This document shows, piece after piece, positions 1-10,950 of a stretch of 64,000 nucleotides of DNA. The position numbers and the translations under genes are program-made. Below the pieces are notes generated by a model. That model searched no databases. It worked only from the letters and a program-made list of their open reading frames with translations, and was not told the DNA's origin. Position 1 is the stretch's first letter; each line of letters opens with the position of its first letter. Origin of the DNA: Mastigias papua (lineage: Eukaryota; Cnidaria; Scyphozoa; Rhizostomeae; Mastigiidae); contig OZ025272.1 of the NCBI GenBank assembly GCA_964019165.1, forward strand, positions 310,001 to 374,000. Direction: 5' to 3'.

Positions 1-179
1 CAATTTCAAAATGTCTTCTATAGATTGGGGGGGGGGGCTGTATTCCCTTCAATTTACAGCTTGGTTAGCTGAGCACCTCAAGTTCATCCTGTTCTATTCT
101 ACTTCTTGAATTGTAAGTTTATTCGACCTGTTTTTCTCAACCTCCCTGGTGATAGCAATGATGATAAAGCTGATCAGTT

Positions 180-357
<178 letters not shown>

Positions 358-620
358 GCTAGCCCATGGTTGGAGACCTCCTCGTGGTGGCAAGCGGACA
401 CAGAGAGACACTGCCCTTAAGTTGATAGTGATTCATTTCGCAGAGATTCAGAATTGGGGCAGATGTTGACGACCTGTGGCAAACTGTCCAACTAGCCCCC
501 TTCAGTGAAAGTCAGGCACAGCAGCTTCAGGCTGCAGTTCTGATAAGTAACTGTTGGGGTAACAGAGTGGATTGAGTGTAGCGACTCAATCACCTCTTTT
601 AAACAATTTATAGGCGGTCC

Positions 621-638
621 ACTGACCCCAGGGTCAGT
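621..638. promoter_or_regulatory. Perfect dyad, possible nuclear-receptor everted repeat
   Basis: Eight-base arms ACTGACCC and GGGTCAGT are separated by CA. The arms contain the half-site GGGTCA in everted orientation with a 2-bp spacer. A second, 5-bp dyad (GCCCC, GTGA, GGGGC) follows at 644-657. CYP3-type genes in vertebrates are controlled by nuclear receptors binding half-sites of this kind. The dyad is seen; the regulatory role is only inferred, and it lies about 1.25 kb from the ATG. Confidence 0.25.
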
Positions 639-1891
639 CTCAGGCCCCGTGAGGGGCGTAACGAGAAGAGGAAGATGATGATAATGATGATAAAGGAAGG
701 AGAAGATGACGATAAAGACTAAAAATAAATGTTTCTTTGTAAGTTTGACTACCGTTGCAGAGATGACAGCATACATTGCAATATCATTCAACCAATAGCA
801 CATTAGAGCTAAATTCCTTTTGTTGACAGGATTAGTGACGTATTTCCAATTTTAGCTCCTATCTTTTGAACTGGAGATTTCATGATTTCGAGGCAGTCAC
901 ATAGTCATTTCTGCCACGCTGCTACTATGACGACATTGATGAAAGTTGCGTATCCGCAGCACGTGATCCCTCAACTTGCGGTTGTGGAGCATGAACAATA
1001 GTGATGCAATGATATAAATATGGAGTACGTCTAGAAACATGTTCCATCAATTGTGAATCCCAAACAGTAGTTGAAGAACGCTGGACAAGAGCAGAGCAAT
1101 TCTCAAACAGAAGATCGAGCGTAAGTACCATCACAATAGATTTTATGTGGCAATAGGTTTTGTACACCGAATCTGATCTGCAACTTAAATGCCAAGATTA
1201 CTGATTTGTAGAATTTTATTTTGCAGCACATGAAAAAATAAGTCATATGGCCTAACCTAGCACATCTTTAAAACTCCATACTGTAAGAGAGATTTTCCGT
1301 TATAAGCCTTGCACGTGCTGTGTGCCTTTAGATTGTTTCCTAAACCATCGAAGATATTAAGTATATTAATATTGCCAATACACTTCTTTCTCGATGTGAT
1401 CACCTTCAGAACGTTTTCTAGTGTTTACACGAACCTGGGGGAGCTTCTGCTACAGCTTCTTGACCCAGCCCGCCACAGCTTGCCAATGAACTAATATTTG
1501 CAGAATTATGACTTAAGTAATTACTAGAAACTGAATTGCTCCGGATTGGAGCCAATCGAGGTTCGTGCTATGATGCAATATCTCATAATTTCTGTCCGCT
1601 GTGTACACTATCTTAATGGGCCAATTGTTCTTTGACAATGCTCTTTGATAAATCTGTAGGTATTTCTTCACGTTAGGGATGTTGCGAAGCAGACCTTGGG
1701 GGTGGGAGGACTTTTTAATTCTCATAAGACACATTTTAGGCCACTTGAAAAGCAGTAGTGTATCATCCCTTTTCTTAAATGTTTTTAGACACAGTTTGTT
1801 CCCATTAAAACCCCGTTTTCCCGCTCTTTAACCTGATTATTTGTAATAGAATTCGCGCCTGAAAACTATAGTTGATACTTTTGTAGCTACG

Positions 1892-2230
1892 ATGGATTTT
1901 GTGAGGGAAGCTCTGGACACTTTGCAGGAGCATTGGATCATTTCAACTTTTCTGACCGTCGTCATTTTACTCTACTGGCATTACAAGAAGAATTTTTCTG
2001 TTTTCAAAATCTCTGGCATACGAGGACCAACACCTTTGCCGCTGGTTGGAAATTCTTTGGGATTTGTATTAAAGTCCAGAACCATTCACGAAACTCAACG
2101 AGATCATCAGAGAATTTATGGAAAAGTGTACGGCCTTTATTTTTTCAAGATGCCAACAATTGTAGTAACAGATCCCGAAATTCTGAAAGTGATCTTAGTG
2201 AAAGAATTTGATAAATTTCATGATAGACCG
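1892..2230 (+). CDS. Left P450 exon 1 (residues 1-113)
   Basis: Encodes the N-terminal signal anchor, proline hinge and first beta sheet, ending in FHDRP. The next bases GTAGGT are the donor. It has 339 nt and ends in phase 0. The FxDRP ending matches the FxNRR position of CYP3A proteins. No counterpart was found for the right gene in this window. Confidence 0.93.
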
Positions 2231-3853
2231 GTAGGTATCTATTGTTTATACGAAAAGGTGTAAGTCAGCATACCGGAACATAATGCTATTTGGAGACAGA
2301 CAATCTGTTTTTTTGAGGAAAAATGTTGTTGAAGAGAATCCAGAGTGCAGTTGGGAATAATTGACTCAAATCATCTAAAACCATTGAACTCCATTGTTGT
2401 ATACGCTTTTTATTTTGTAAGAAACCTGGCTCAAGGCCTAGTTCCAAAAGTTGCTTATTTTTGGACCTTCAATGATCAAATTGTAGTACCCATAAGGTCC
2501 TTAATAGTTCCTTGATTTCACTTCACATTTAATGCCTTAAAATATTACAGAATTTGAAATTCAGGATTGTGCTTTTATTTTTTGTTATAACTTAAGACCA
2601 AGCACACAAAGAAGGTTGGAAAGAAGTTTATAAATGTTATAGTGTAATGTCAAAATGTAAAAGCATAGATTTAATGAAGCTCTCTGATACAAGCATAGCA
2701 AACAATCTATGCGGATTTTGGCTGCAAATGAATGGAACCAGCTTTTTGACTCTTGATTTCTCGCTTGTGTAAAAGTGTTTCAAACTGAAAAGTCCTTTAG
2801 GGAAGTTTCTTTTAGTAGTATAACTTCTTTAAATATTATGGCGTTCTACACGCGGGTTCCATATAGAGTGGTTCCTTACAAAAAAGCGTGTATTGCAATA
2901 CACAATGGTCTACTTTCCTTTTTTCTGTTGTGTTGTCTTTGTATGTGTTATTTTCATAAATGTACTACTATACTCTTTACATGCAAATCAATTATACACT
3001 GCCAAGTTTTTGAGCGGTGCATTATTGTAGGCAGTTTTACATATAATCAACGACAAGTGTGACAAAAATTATTATTATTGGTGTTGTTTTTTCTTGTCTT
3101 TGAGTAAAGTTGTTTTCAAACCGTTACACTCCCTCCTGCCTCCTTTCGATCATTGACAGAGAAATTTGAATCACGACAAGAATATTGCAATAATATCAGA
3201 AGGATGACATCCGACCCATTTTGTTTAGTCTTTGCTCTTTTGCTTAAAATGAGTATCAAAGGTACCTTTTGGCGTTTCTCGAATTCCTGCAAGTAATTTC
3301 AATTGTAAAAATATTTCATTTAAAAGGTCGCCTTAATCAGCTTCTGGGGTGATACAGGGACTTCAGTATCTATGAAATGCAGGGTAAGTTTAAATTTTTG
3401 TAGATTTGAAGTTCGTGAAAATATTATCTAACAATATCTCATCTGGCATTACCTTCTATAGAGCGGTGGGATAGAATTGCCTGAGCCATTAGCAAGTGTG
3501 TTGACAGTTGTAACTGGACAAAGATGGAAGAACATTCGTAGTATCATGAGTCCCGCATTCACATCTGGAAAGTTAAAGGGTATGATGTATATCATGCACA
3601 AAGCTGGAGATGTTTTGTTGAATAAAATAGCGAAAGCAACAGAAGACAACACAGCTGTTGATATACACAAGTGAGTAAAGAATTTTCAATTAAAACAATT
3701 CATGAATTGGGCACAGATTATTGCATACGAGTTGTTTCAGTCGGAATTGTATGCAGGTTGTTGCAATATGTTTATCTTGTGTTGCTCTTCGTTCTTTAGG
3801 TCATCTCTTTGGTTTGATGTTCAAATTTCTGCTACTTCTCTGTCGAAAATATA

Positions 3854-3940
<87 letters not shown>

Positions 3941-6764
3941 CTATACTCCTTCTGTCAGTCTTAATTACACTATAGCACAATATTGTTGAGTAAATCGTTT
4001 GTAAATAGTAGGTAGCTTGCTTGAGAAAGCTACACAATTAAAAGTTGATACTGTTGAGGAAATCGAATTTCAGGTGGCAGCAGTCTCTTACAATGGAAGT
4101 CATTTTGTCAGCAGCCTTTGGGGTTGAGTCAGAATCACAGACAAACCCTGATGATAAAGTTACTCTGTGTGCGCACAGCGCAATGAATTCTAAGCCATTT
4201 GCAGTTCTCGCAACACTTATTCCGTTGATTGGAAATATGATATATAAAAAGTTTGCATTAACGTCTTGGGGTTACAATTTGAACCCAATCATAGACGTTG
4301 CTAAATCGATAATCAAAAGCAGAAAAGAACCAGAGAACAATTTCAGGATGGTAAGTGATTCTTTACGAAGTATTGATAAATAGTGATTGTAAAAGTCTTG
4401 GACTTGTTAGATAATAAGTTCAGATTTGTTACAATGTTCACTTAAATCATGCAATCCACAGGCAAAGATGTGAATTCTAGAACTATGAGCTTTGTAGTGT
4501 ATACCTTCCTTTGTTTTTAGGACATGCTTCAGAATATGTTGGCTGCCCAACATCCAGAGAAGAAAGGACATAGGTTAACTGAGAATGAATTAATCGCTGA
4601 AATGATCCTCTTTTTGATGGCTGGTTATGACACATCCTGCAGTGTTTTAACACTTTCTTGTTATCACCTTGCTATTTATCCTGAAATTCAAGACAAAGTG
4701 GTTGAAGAGATACAACGTGTCTGTCAGTCTCCCGATGGGGTAACATATGATGAGATTAGAGATATGACATACCTTGATGCATTCATTTGTGAAACTCTAA
4801 GATTGTATCCTCCAGGTAAGTTAAATGAATTTACTTTATGCATAAATATTACATGTCCTTTGTAGAAGACACCGTAAACAGATATTTTGAAAGCAGCTTT
4901 TGTTTTGCAACAACAGAGTAAATGCTAAGGGTATAGAGCTGAAGAAGCACTTCGGAGCTTTCTTTTCGTTGATCGAAGCCAGTTGCCCACTGTTCACTGA
5001 GGTCTATCTACATTGGGCTCTATAATGCCTGCATATTAACATTCAGCTAATTAAAGGTTGTAAATACAATTATCTTAGATGTATCTATATTTGGGAATAT
5101 GTAAGTTATAAATGTTTAAAGGTAAGCTTTGTCGTCTGATTTATAAATTAAAGGCAAATAGATAGTAATGAATTAAATACAACCCCCAAAAGTTTATGAG
5201 GGCTGAACCTTAATTCTCGCTAAACTCTATAGTCATTGCTTAAGGACTTCATAACTACTTTCATTTTTGATATAAATCTCAGAATACTCAAAGAAACAAA
5301 TGTTGGCAACATGGACTAGTTAAGTAAAGTTATCTAGCTATAGCAGAGTCATAGTTTCTAATTGTAGTAGATAGGACGCTTTGCAAAAATGAGAATTTGA
5401 AGGAAACGAAATATTTCTTAAAAACTTGATTGAGTAGAGTTTACAATATTTGTTTTGAAAAAATGATATTTAAAATTTCTCTTTACACAATGTTCATAAT
5501 TTCCCCTAGTTCCAATGACTCTCTGTTACGGATAAAAATGAAAGAAAGCATTTTTTAATTGAAGAGGCATTAAATACGTTTCTTACAGATTATAGTAACA
5601 GTATTTTTGATATGGTTTTTCTGCAAATGATTCTCATTTAGTTATTTATTATTGTAATAATATGTTGATTGATATTCGTATGCCGTTTTCTAAGGTCTGT
5701 TCTAAAAATGCAACAAACATTTATTTCTGACAACCAAAACGACTGAGAAGCATAGGTGAAAGATAACTTAAATATGCTTTGCTACCTTTGAGTTCTGCTT
5801 AACATAATCAGAACAACTTAAGCAGGAGACATCATTGATGATCCTGAATCGGAAACCCGTTTAGATTCAAACCGATGCGAGATTTATGATGCACATTATT
5901 CATTATATGCAATGGTTTACTGATCTGGTGACCAATGAGAGGGAATCAATTTGTGTCACAAACAGTAGCAGTTAATAGTAATCTGTAGATATATTTTAAA
6001 GGATTTAGAAATCTTTTACTATAGCACGAAAAAGCGGGAACGTTCTTTTAGCATACTGAAAGCTCAAGACCCAGTCTTGTGTAAACAAAAAGAGTTCGTT
6101 TTCTCATTTGGACTCTTCAAGTAAACAATGGTGAATAGGTGCTAATTGGCCAATTATAGGGCCAAATAGACGCACTATTCATCATATCACGTGTACCCGC
6201 ATCTGGCTATATAGTTCGGTTCACCTTTCGTTCGTTATTCGACGTTTTATACTCTGAAGAGTGTCGGACGAAAAAAGCTTTCAGTATGGTAAAAGAATGT
6301 TCCCGCTTTTTCATGCTATAGTGAAGTTCTGTAGTACCAACAGACTTATCGAAAAATCTTTTACTCGATGTTTTTCAGGTTTTGTCATTTGCCGCTCTGT
6401 AAACGATTCATGCACGATTAAAGGCATCACATTCAGAAAGGGCATGAGCGTTCTCATACCTGTATATCCTTTACATCGAGATGAAGAATTTTGGCCAGAG
6501 CCGGATTGTTTTAATCCGGACCGTTTTCTCCCGGAAAACAAAGGCTCAATTAACGAGTTTGCTTACTTGCCATTTGGTAGTGGACCGAGAATGTGTCTTG
6601 GGATGAGATTTGCTCTGATGGAGATAAAAACGATCCTAGTGAAGATGCTTCAACAATATCGTTTCGTTCGTGTTGCAGAGACGCCAGTGCCACTAAAAGT
6701 TCTGCCGATTCGTGTCTTATCACCTGCTGAGCCGGTTGTGATTAAATTCGAGAAACGGAGTTAG
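1892..6764 (+). CDS. Cytochrome P450, CYP3 clan (CYP3A-like), complete, five exons
   Basis: Membrane-anchored haem monooxygenase, expected in the endoplasmic reticulum and taking electrons from NADPH-P450 reductase; the substrate cannot be read from sequence. Exons: 1892-2230, 3462-3670, 4074-4350, 4521-4815, 6379-6764. Together 1506 nt, 501 aa plus TAG, a normal P450 length. All junctions are GT-AG and all join in frame. Motifs in order: hydrophobic anchor at about residues 14-31, proline-rich hinge around 43-52 (GIRGPTPLPLVGN), helix C WKNIR, I-helix AGYDTS (309-314), ExxR ETLR (366-369), FNPDRF (418-423), and haem loop FGSGPRMCLG with Cys446 as thiolate ligand. The haem loop followed by MRFALMEIK and the xETPVPLK stretch is typical of the CYP3 clan. 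ATG 1892 is the first ATG after an in-frame stop at 1847. A convergent paralog lies at 58774-62185. Exact subfamily is uncertain. Confidence 0.94.
2231..3461 (+). other. Left P450 intron 1
   Basis: A 1231-bp AT-rich phase-0 intron (GTAGGT...CTATAG). I see no coding exon, RNA gene or mobile element in it. A pseudo-donor GGTAAGTT at 3373 follows a short open stretch, but including it is not needed to align with the right paralog. Confidence 0.8.
3462..3670 (+). CDS. Left P450 exon 2 (helix B-C region)
   Basis: The acceptor CTATAG ends at 3461 and the donor GTGAGT starts at 3671. It has 209 nt and includes helix C WKNIR and the conserved MSPAFTSGKLK segment. From 3502 to the end it is identical, base for base, to exon 2 of the right-hand gene. 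Before 3502 the two differ at 15 of 40 positions. Confidence 0.95.
3858..3938. repeat. (TA)n microsatellite in left intron 2
   Basis: About 80 bp of uninterrupted TA dinucleotide in the 403-bp intron 3671-4073. Around it, the intron shares segments such as CACAGATT, GTTGTTTCAG and TGTATGCA with intron 2 of the right gene, which lacks this TA tract. The tract was therefore probably gained after duplication, or lost from the other copy. Confidence 0.95.
4074..4350 (+). CDS. Left P450 exon 3 (helices E-G)
   Basis: The acceptor TTTCAG ends at 4073 and the donor GTAAGT starts at 4351. It has 277 nt and starts by completing the split lysine codon before WQQSL. It contains MEVILSAAFG, matching the MDVITxxxFG segment of CYP3A. 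Confidence 0.94.
4521..4815 (+). CDS. Left P450 exon 4 (I and K helices)
   Basis: The acceptor TTTTTAG ends at 4520 and the donor GTAAGT starts at 4816. It has 295 nt. The oxygen-activation motif AGYDTS is encoded from 4620 and ETLR near the exon end. The last base is the first base of glycine codon 374. Confidence 0.95.
6013..6326. mobile_element. Inverted-repeat element in left intron 4
   Basis: Left arm 6013-6064 and right arm 6276-6326 are inverted copies of about 51 bp with only four or five differences. The interior of about 210 bp has no open frame. No clear target-site duplication is visible, so the class is open: a MITE, or paired inverted terminal repeats of a Penelope-like element. 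The interior next to the right arm holds a hammerhead-like fold. A degraded relative of the right arm and its flank lies at 8020-8095. Confidence 0.6.
6245..6294 (+). ncRNA. Hammerhead-ribozyme-like fold, type I
   Basis: Core CTGAAGA at 6254-6260 and GAA at 6270-6272. Stem I pairs ATACT (6249-6253) with AGTAT (6283-6287), then TTTT (6245-6248) with AAAA (6291-6294) across a GGT bulge. Stem III pairs AAA (6273-6275) with TTT (6279-6281) around an AGC loop. The cleavage-site nucleotide would be C6282. Stem II (6261-6269) is weak: only G-C and T-A, then a G/G mismatch around TCG. All invariant core positions are present. Short stem III type I hammerheads are known in animal Penelope-like and related elements. 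Activity is unproven and may be impaired by stem II. Confidence 0.45.
6379..6764 (+). CDS. Left P450 exon 5 (haem-binding loop, C terminus)
   Basis: The acceptor TTTTTCAG ends at 6378; the TAG stop is at 6762-6764. It has 386 nt. It encodes FNPDRF and FGSGPRMCLG, with the haem cysteine codon at 6594-6596. A methionine-less open frame runs upstream from 6261, but the splice acceptor and the alignment to the right gene place the exon start at 6379. Confidence 0.96.
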
Positions 6765-7224
6765 ATAAGTACATTTCCTTTATATCCTGATAGTATATAT
6801 CTGAGTAGAAATCTCTTGCCTCAGCATTTAACTCTACACTTGAAGAATTTGACCTCAGACAGTACCGTATTTCTTTGATGATAACTTGCGCCTTCCATTT
6901 TTCCTATCACGTTTTGTTGCGTCTTAAAATGAAGGACGCCTTATAATCAAGTGTGATCTATGTCTTTTATCCAAGCCATCAGGCGACAATAACACTTCAA
7001 TGTTAACCGCGAAGCCAGTTTGCCTGCTTCATGACACCTTGCCCTACCTGAGCAGGGACGGATCTAGGACTTGAGCAGATCGAATTCAATAGTAGAAACA
7101 AAGGGTGTGGCCTGAAAGCAATTGAATCACACCCAAGCCACAACCTATTCGAAGTTCATGACCAAATTTGTAATTAAGATTTTTCTTCTATTCCTGGAAG
7201 ATGTTGCACTCTGTCCCCCTAGAG

Positions 7225-7242
7225 AATAAACCAACAAATAAA
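7225..7242 (+). terminator. Candidate poly(A) signals of left P450
   Basis: Two AATAAA hexamers at 7225-7230 and 7237-7242, about 460 nt after the stop codon, followed by T-rich sequence (TTTCTTAATTTTT). They are plausible 3' end signals. No transcript evidence is available. Confidence 0.45.
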
Positions 7243-8019
7243 GTTTCTTAATTTTTGGCCACATTTTAGTTCTAAAAGTTTCCTTAAAGTTTCTTACTTG
7301 AATGAAAAAAATTGCAGTGATAACGAAAGCAAAACGTAAAGCATTTTATTGTCTAGTACTAGGTTTCTTATAAACCCGTTTCTTTTAAAAATATATGTAA
7401 CTCTCATTTCGTAACTCTTACCGCCCGCAACGGTTTAACTTCGGCTTTCACGCACTGTATAATTTTCTGGAACATGCTTTTTCTTATCTAAGGCCAAATA
7501 GAACATGAGCTACGTCGATGAGGGCAGAAACTCACTGCATGGACTTCCATCCATGCGATAGAAGTTCAGAAGGATCAAATGGAATATTCGCTTGATCCAC
7601 ATCTAACCGAAACTTAAGGCCTGATTGCTGAAGAATACCGGGTCCTCAAAAGACTCAGAGGCAACTTTGGAAAACTTTTATTTTAGCGCTAATATGGAGC
7701 ATCCTTGTTATTTCAAATATATAGCTAACATTTTTGATACTGCTGACAACGGATAAATTTGTGATCCATTTTAATGAGATTCTAATACAGATAATTGTGC
7801 AAGACTACTTTATCATCACATTGCGGACAGGTCAGTTTTAATTGAATAGAACTTAGATTCCTACACTAAATTCCTATCGATTAGCCTCGCTTTGCTACCA
7901 ATACTTTCGTTATGATGCAATTTATCATGATATTCACTAAATATTTCATAAATCATCATTTTAGTGATCAATTACTATACTACTAACTACATTTTCAACT
8001 ATTATCAGTGTTTTTTTAA

Positions 8020-8095
8020 AGTAAAATTGAACGAATATTCTCGCTTTCTCATGCTCTATACTGACGTTCTGTATTACCAACAGACTTTTCTCTTA
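8020..8095. repeat. Diverged copy of an intron 4 segment
   Basis: The stretch resembles 6291-6349 of left intron 4, including CGCTTT, TCATGCT, GTTCTGTA and ACCAACAGACTT. The match runs past the inverted-repeat arm into its flank. It is therefore either a relic of a duplicated intron 4/exon 5 junction or a larger repeat than the arms define. After about 8095 the match fades, and no convincing exon 5 relic follows. Confidence 0.55.
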
Positions 8096-10950
8096 TCAGT
8101 TTATCAAACATTGGACACACAATTATAGCATTATCCTATGCAATTTCATACCAGCATCTTATGCAGTTATTTTCTCATCAATGCATTTCTATGATGGTTA
8201 TTGAGAAGTACACAACAGCCGACTATCCCGAGACGTAAGTCTTCATAACATTATTCTTTTAACCTAAAATCACCGACATTTGACTTACTAGACTACTCTA
8301 TTACTCTTCAACAACACTCCACCAACTTCATATCCACGCATTCTACAAAACGCACGATACGTCTTGCGATTGAGCCACTTTTGGCCAAAAAGTAAGGCTA
8401 TAGCCTTGGTATTTTGCCCAAAAATGACCAACCTTGACCTTCATTGATTTTGATTGCACATTGAAAAGTGATGAAAATGAGCCAATTTTGGCCAGAAAGT
8501 AAGGCTATAGCCTTGGTATTTTGCCCAAAAATGACCAACCTTGACCTTCATTGATTTTGATTGCACATTGAAAAGTGATGAAAATGAGCCAATTTCGCCA
8601 AAAAGTAAGGCTATAGCCTTGGTATTTTGCCCAGAAATGACCAAAATTGAACTTCATTGATTTTGATTGCACATTGAAAAGTGATGAAAATGAGCCAATT
8701 TTGGCCAAACAGTAAGGCTATAGCCTTGGTATTTTGCCCAAAAATGACCAAAATTGAACTTCATTGATTTTGATTGCACATTGAAGAGTGATGAAAATGA
8801 GCCAATTTTGGCCAAATAGTAAGGCTATAGCCTTGGTATTTTGCCCAAAAATGACCAAAATTGAACTTCATTGATTTTGATTGCACATTGAAAAGTGATG
8901 AAAATGAGCCAATTTTGGCCAAAACGTAAGGCTATAGCCTTGGTATTTTGCCCAAAAATGACCAAACTTGAACTTCATTGATTTTGATTGCACATTGAAA
9001 AGTGATGAAAATGAGCCAATTTTGGCCAAAAAGTAAGGCTATAGCCTTGGCATTTTGCCCAAAATTGACCAAAATTGAACTTCATTGATTTTGATTGCAC
9101 ATTGAAAAGTGATGAAAATGAGCCAATTTTGGCCAAACAGTAAGGCTATAGCCTTGGTATTTTGCCCAGAAATGACCAAAATTGAACTTCATTGATTTTG
9201 ATTGCACATTGAAAAGTGACGAAAATGAGCCAGATTTGGCCAAAGAGTAAGGCTATAGCCTTGGTATTTTGCCCAAAAATGACCAAAATTGAACTTCATT
9301 GATTTTGATTGCACATTGAAAAGTGATGAAAATGAGCCAATTTTGGCCAAATAGTAAGACTATAGCCTTGGTATTTTGCCCAAAAATGACCAAAATTGAA
9401 CTTCATTGAATTTGATTGCACATTGAAAAGTGATGAAAATGAGCCAATTTTGGCCAAAGAGTAAGGCTTTAGCCTTGGTATTTTGCCCACAAATGACCAA
9501 AATTGAACTTCATTGATTTTGATTGCACATTGAAAAGTGATGAAAATGAGCCAATTTTGGCCAAATAGTATAGATATAGCCTTGGCATTTTGCCCAAAAT
9601 TGACCAACATTGAACTTCATTGATTTTGATTGCACATTGAAAAGTGATGAAAATGAGCCAATTTTGGCCAAAAAGTGAGGCTATAGCCTTGGTATTTTGC
9701 CTGAAATTGACCAAAATTGAACTTCATTGATTTTGATTGCACATTGGAAAGTGATGAAAATGAGCCAATTGTGGCCAAATAGTAAGGCTATAGCCTTGGT
9801 ATTTTGCCCAAAAATGACCAAAATTGAACCTCATTGGTTTTGATTGCACATTGAAAAGTGATGAAAATGAGCCAATTTTGGCCAAATAGTAAGACTATAG
9901 CCTTGGTATTTTGCCCAAAAATGACCAAAATTGAACTTCATTGATTTTGATTGCACATTGAAAAGTGATGAAAATGAGCCAATTTTGGCCAAAGAGTAAG
10001 GCTTTAGCCTTGGTGTTTTGCCCAAAAATGACCAAAATTGAACTTCATTGATTTTGATTGCACATTGAAAAGTGATGAAAATGAGCCAATTTTGGCCAAA
10101 TAGTATAGCTATAGCCTTGGCATTTTGCCCAAAATTGACCAACATTGAACTTCATTGATTTTGATTGCACATTGAAAAGTGATGAAAATGAGCCAATTTT
10201 GGCCAAAGAGTAAGGCTATAGCCTTGGTATTTTGCCCAGAAATGACCAAAATTGACCTTCATTGATTTTGATTGCACATTGAAAAGTGATGAAAATGAGC
10301 CAATTTTGTCCAAAAAGTGAGGCTATAGCCTTGGTATTTTGCCTGAAATTGACCAAAATTGAACTTCATTGAGTTTGATTGCACATTGGAAAGTGATGGA
10401 AATGAGCCAATTTTGGCCACAGAATAAAGGCTATAGCCTTGGTATTTTGCCCAAAAATGACCAAAATTGAACCTCATTGGTTTTGATTGCACATTGAAAA
10501 GTGATGAAAATGAGCCAATTTTGGCCAAAAAGTAAGGCTATAGTCTTGGTATTTTGCCCAAACATGACCAAAATTGAACCTCATTGATTTTGATTGCACA
10601 TTGAAAAGTGATGAAACTGAGCCAATTTTGGCCAAAAAGTAAGGCTATAGCCTTGGTATTTTGCCCAAAAATGACCAAAATTGAACTTCATTGATTATGA
10701 TTGCACATTGAAAAGTGATGACAATGAGCCAACTTTGGCCAAAAAGTAAGGCTATAGCCTTGGTATTTTGCCCAAAAATGACCAAAATTGAACTTCATTG
10801 ATTTTGAATGCACATTGAAAAGTGATGAAAATGAGCCAATTTTGGCCAAAAAGTAAGGCTATAGCCTTGGTATTTTGCCCAAAATTGACCAAAATTGAAC
10901 CTCATTGATTTTGATTGCACATTGAAAAGTGATGAAAATGAGCCAATTTT

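Larger units (their letters stand above)
4816..6378 (+). other. Left P450 intron 4
   Basis: A 1563-bp intron. From 4816 to about 6010 I see only AT-rich sequence without recognisable genes. The last third holds the inverted-repeat element (6013-6326) with the hammerhead-like fold. The right gene's intron 4 is of similar length (1602 bp) but has different contents. Confidence 0.75.
6765..8370. other. 3' flank of left P450
   Basis: No gene is seen. It contains candidate poly(A) signals at 7225-7242 and a copy of an intron 4 segment at 8020-8095. AT-rich sequence continues up to the sharp start of the satellite at about 8371. Confidence 0.7.

Noticed and set aside
3338..3372. Possible extra exon ending at GGGTAAGTT in left intron 1
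   Set aside because: Splicing exon 1 directly to 3462 keeps the frame and a normal 501-aa length, and aligns with the right gene; no counterpart exists there.
6206..6218. TATA-like GCTATATAG as a promoter
   Set aside because: It lies in an intronic repeat element with no downstream gene start; base composition makes such matches common.
6261..6378. N-terminal extension of left exon 5 (open frame from a GTG)
   Set aside because: A good acceptor ends at 6378 and the right paralog's exon starts at the matching base. The extension falls in the inverted-repeat element.
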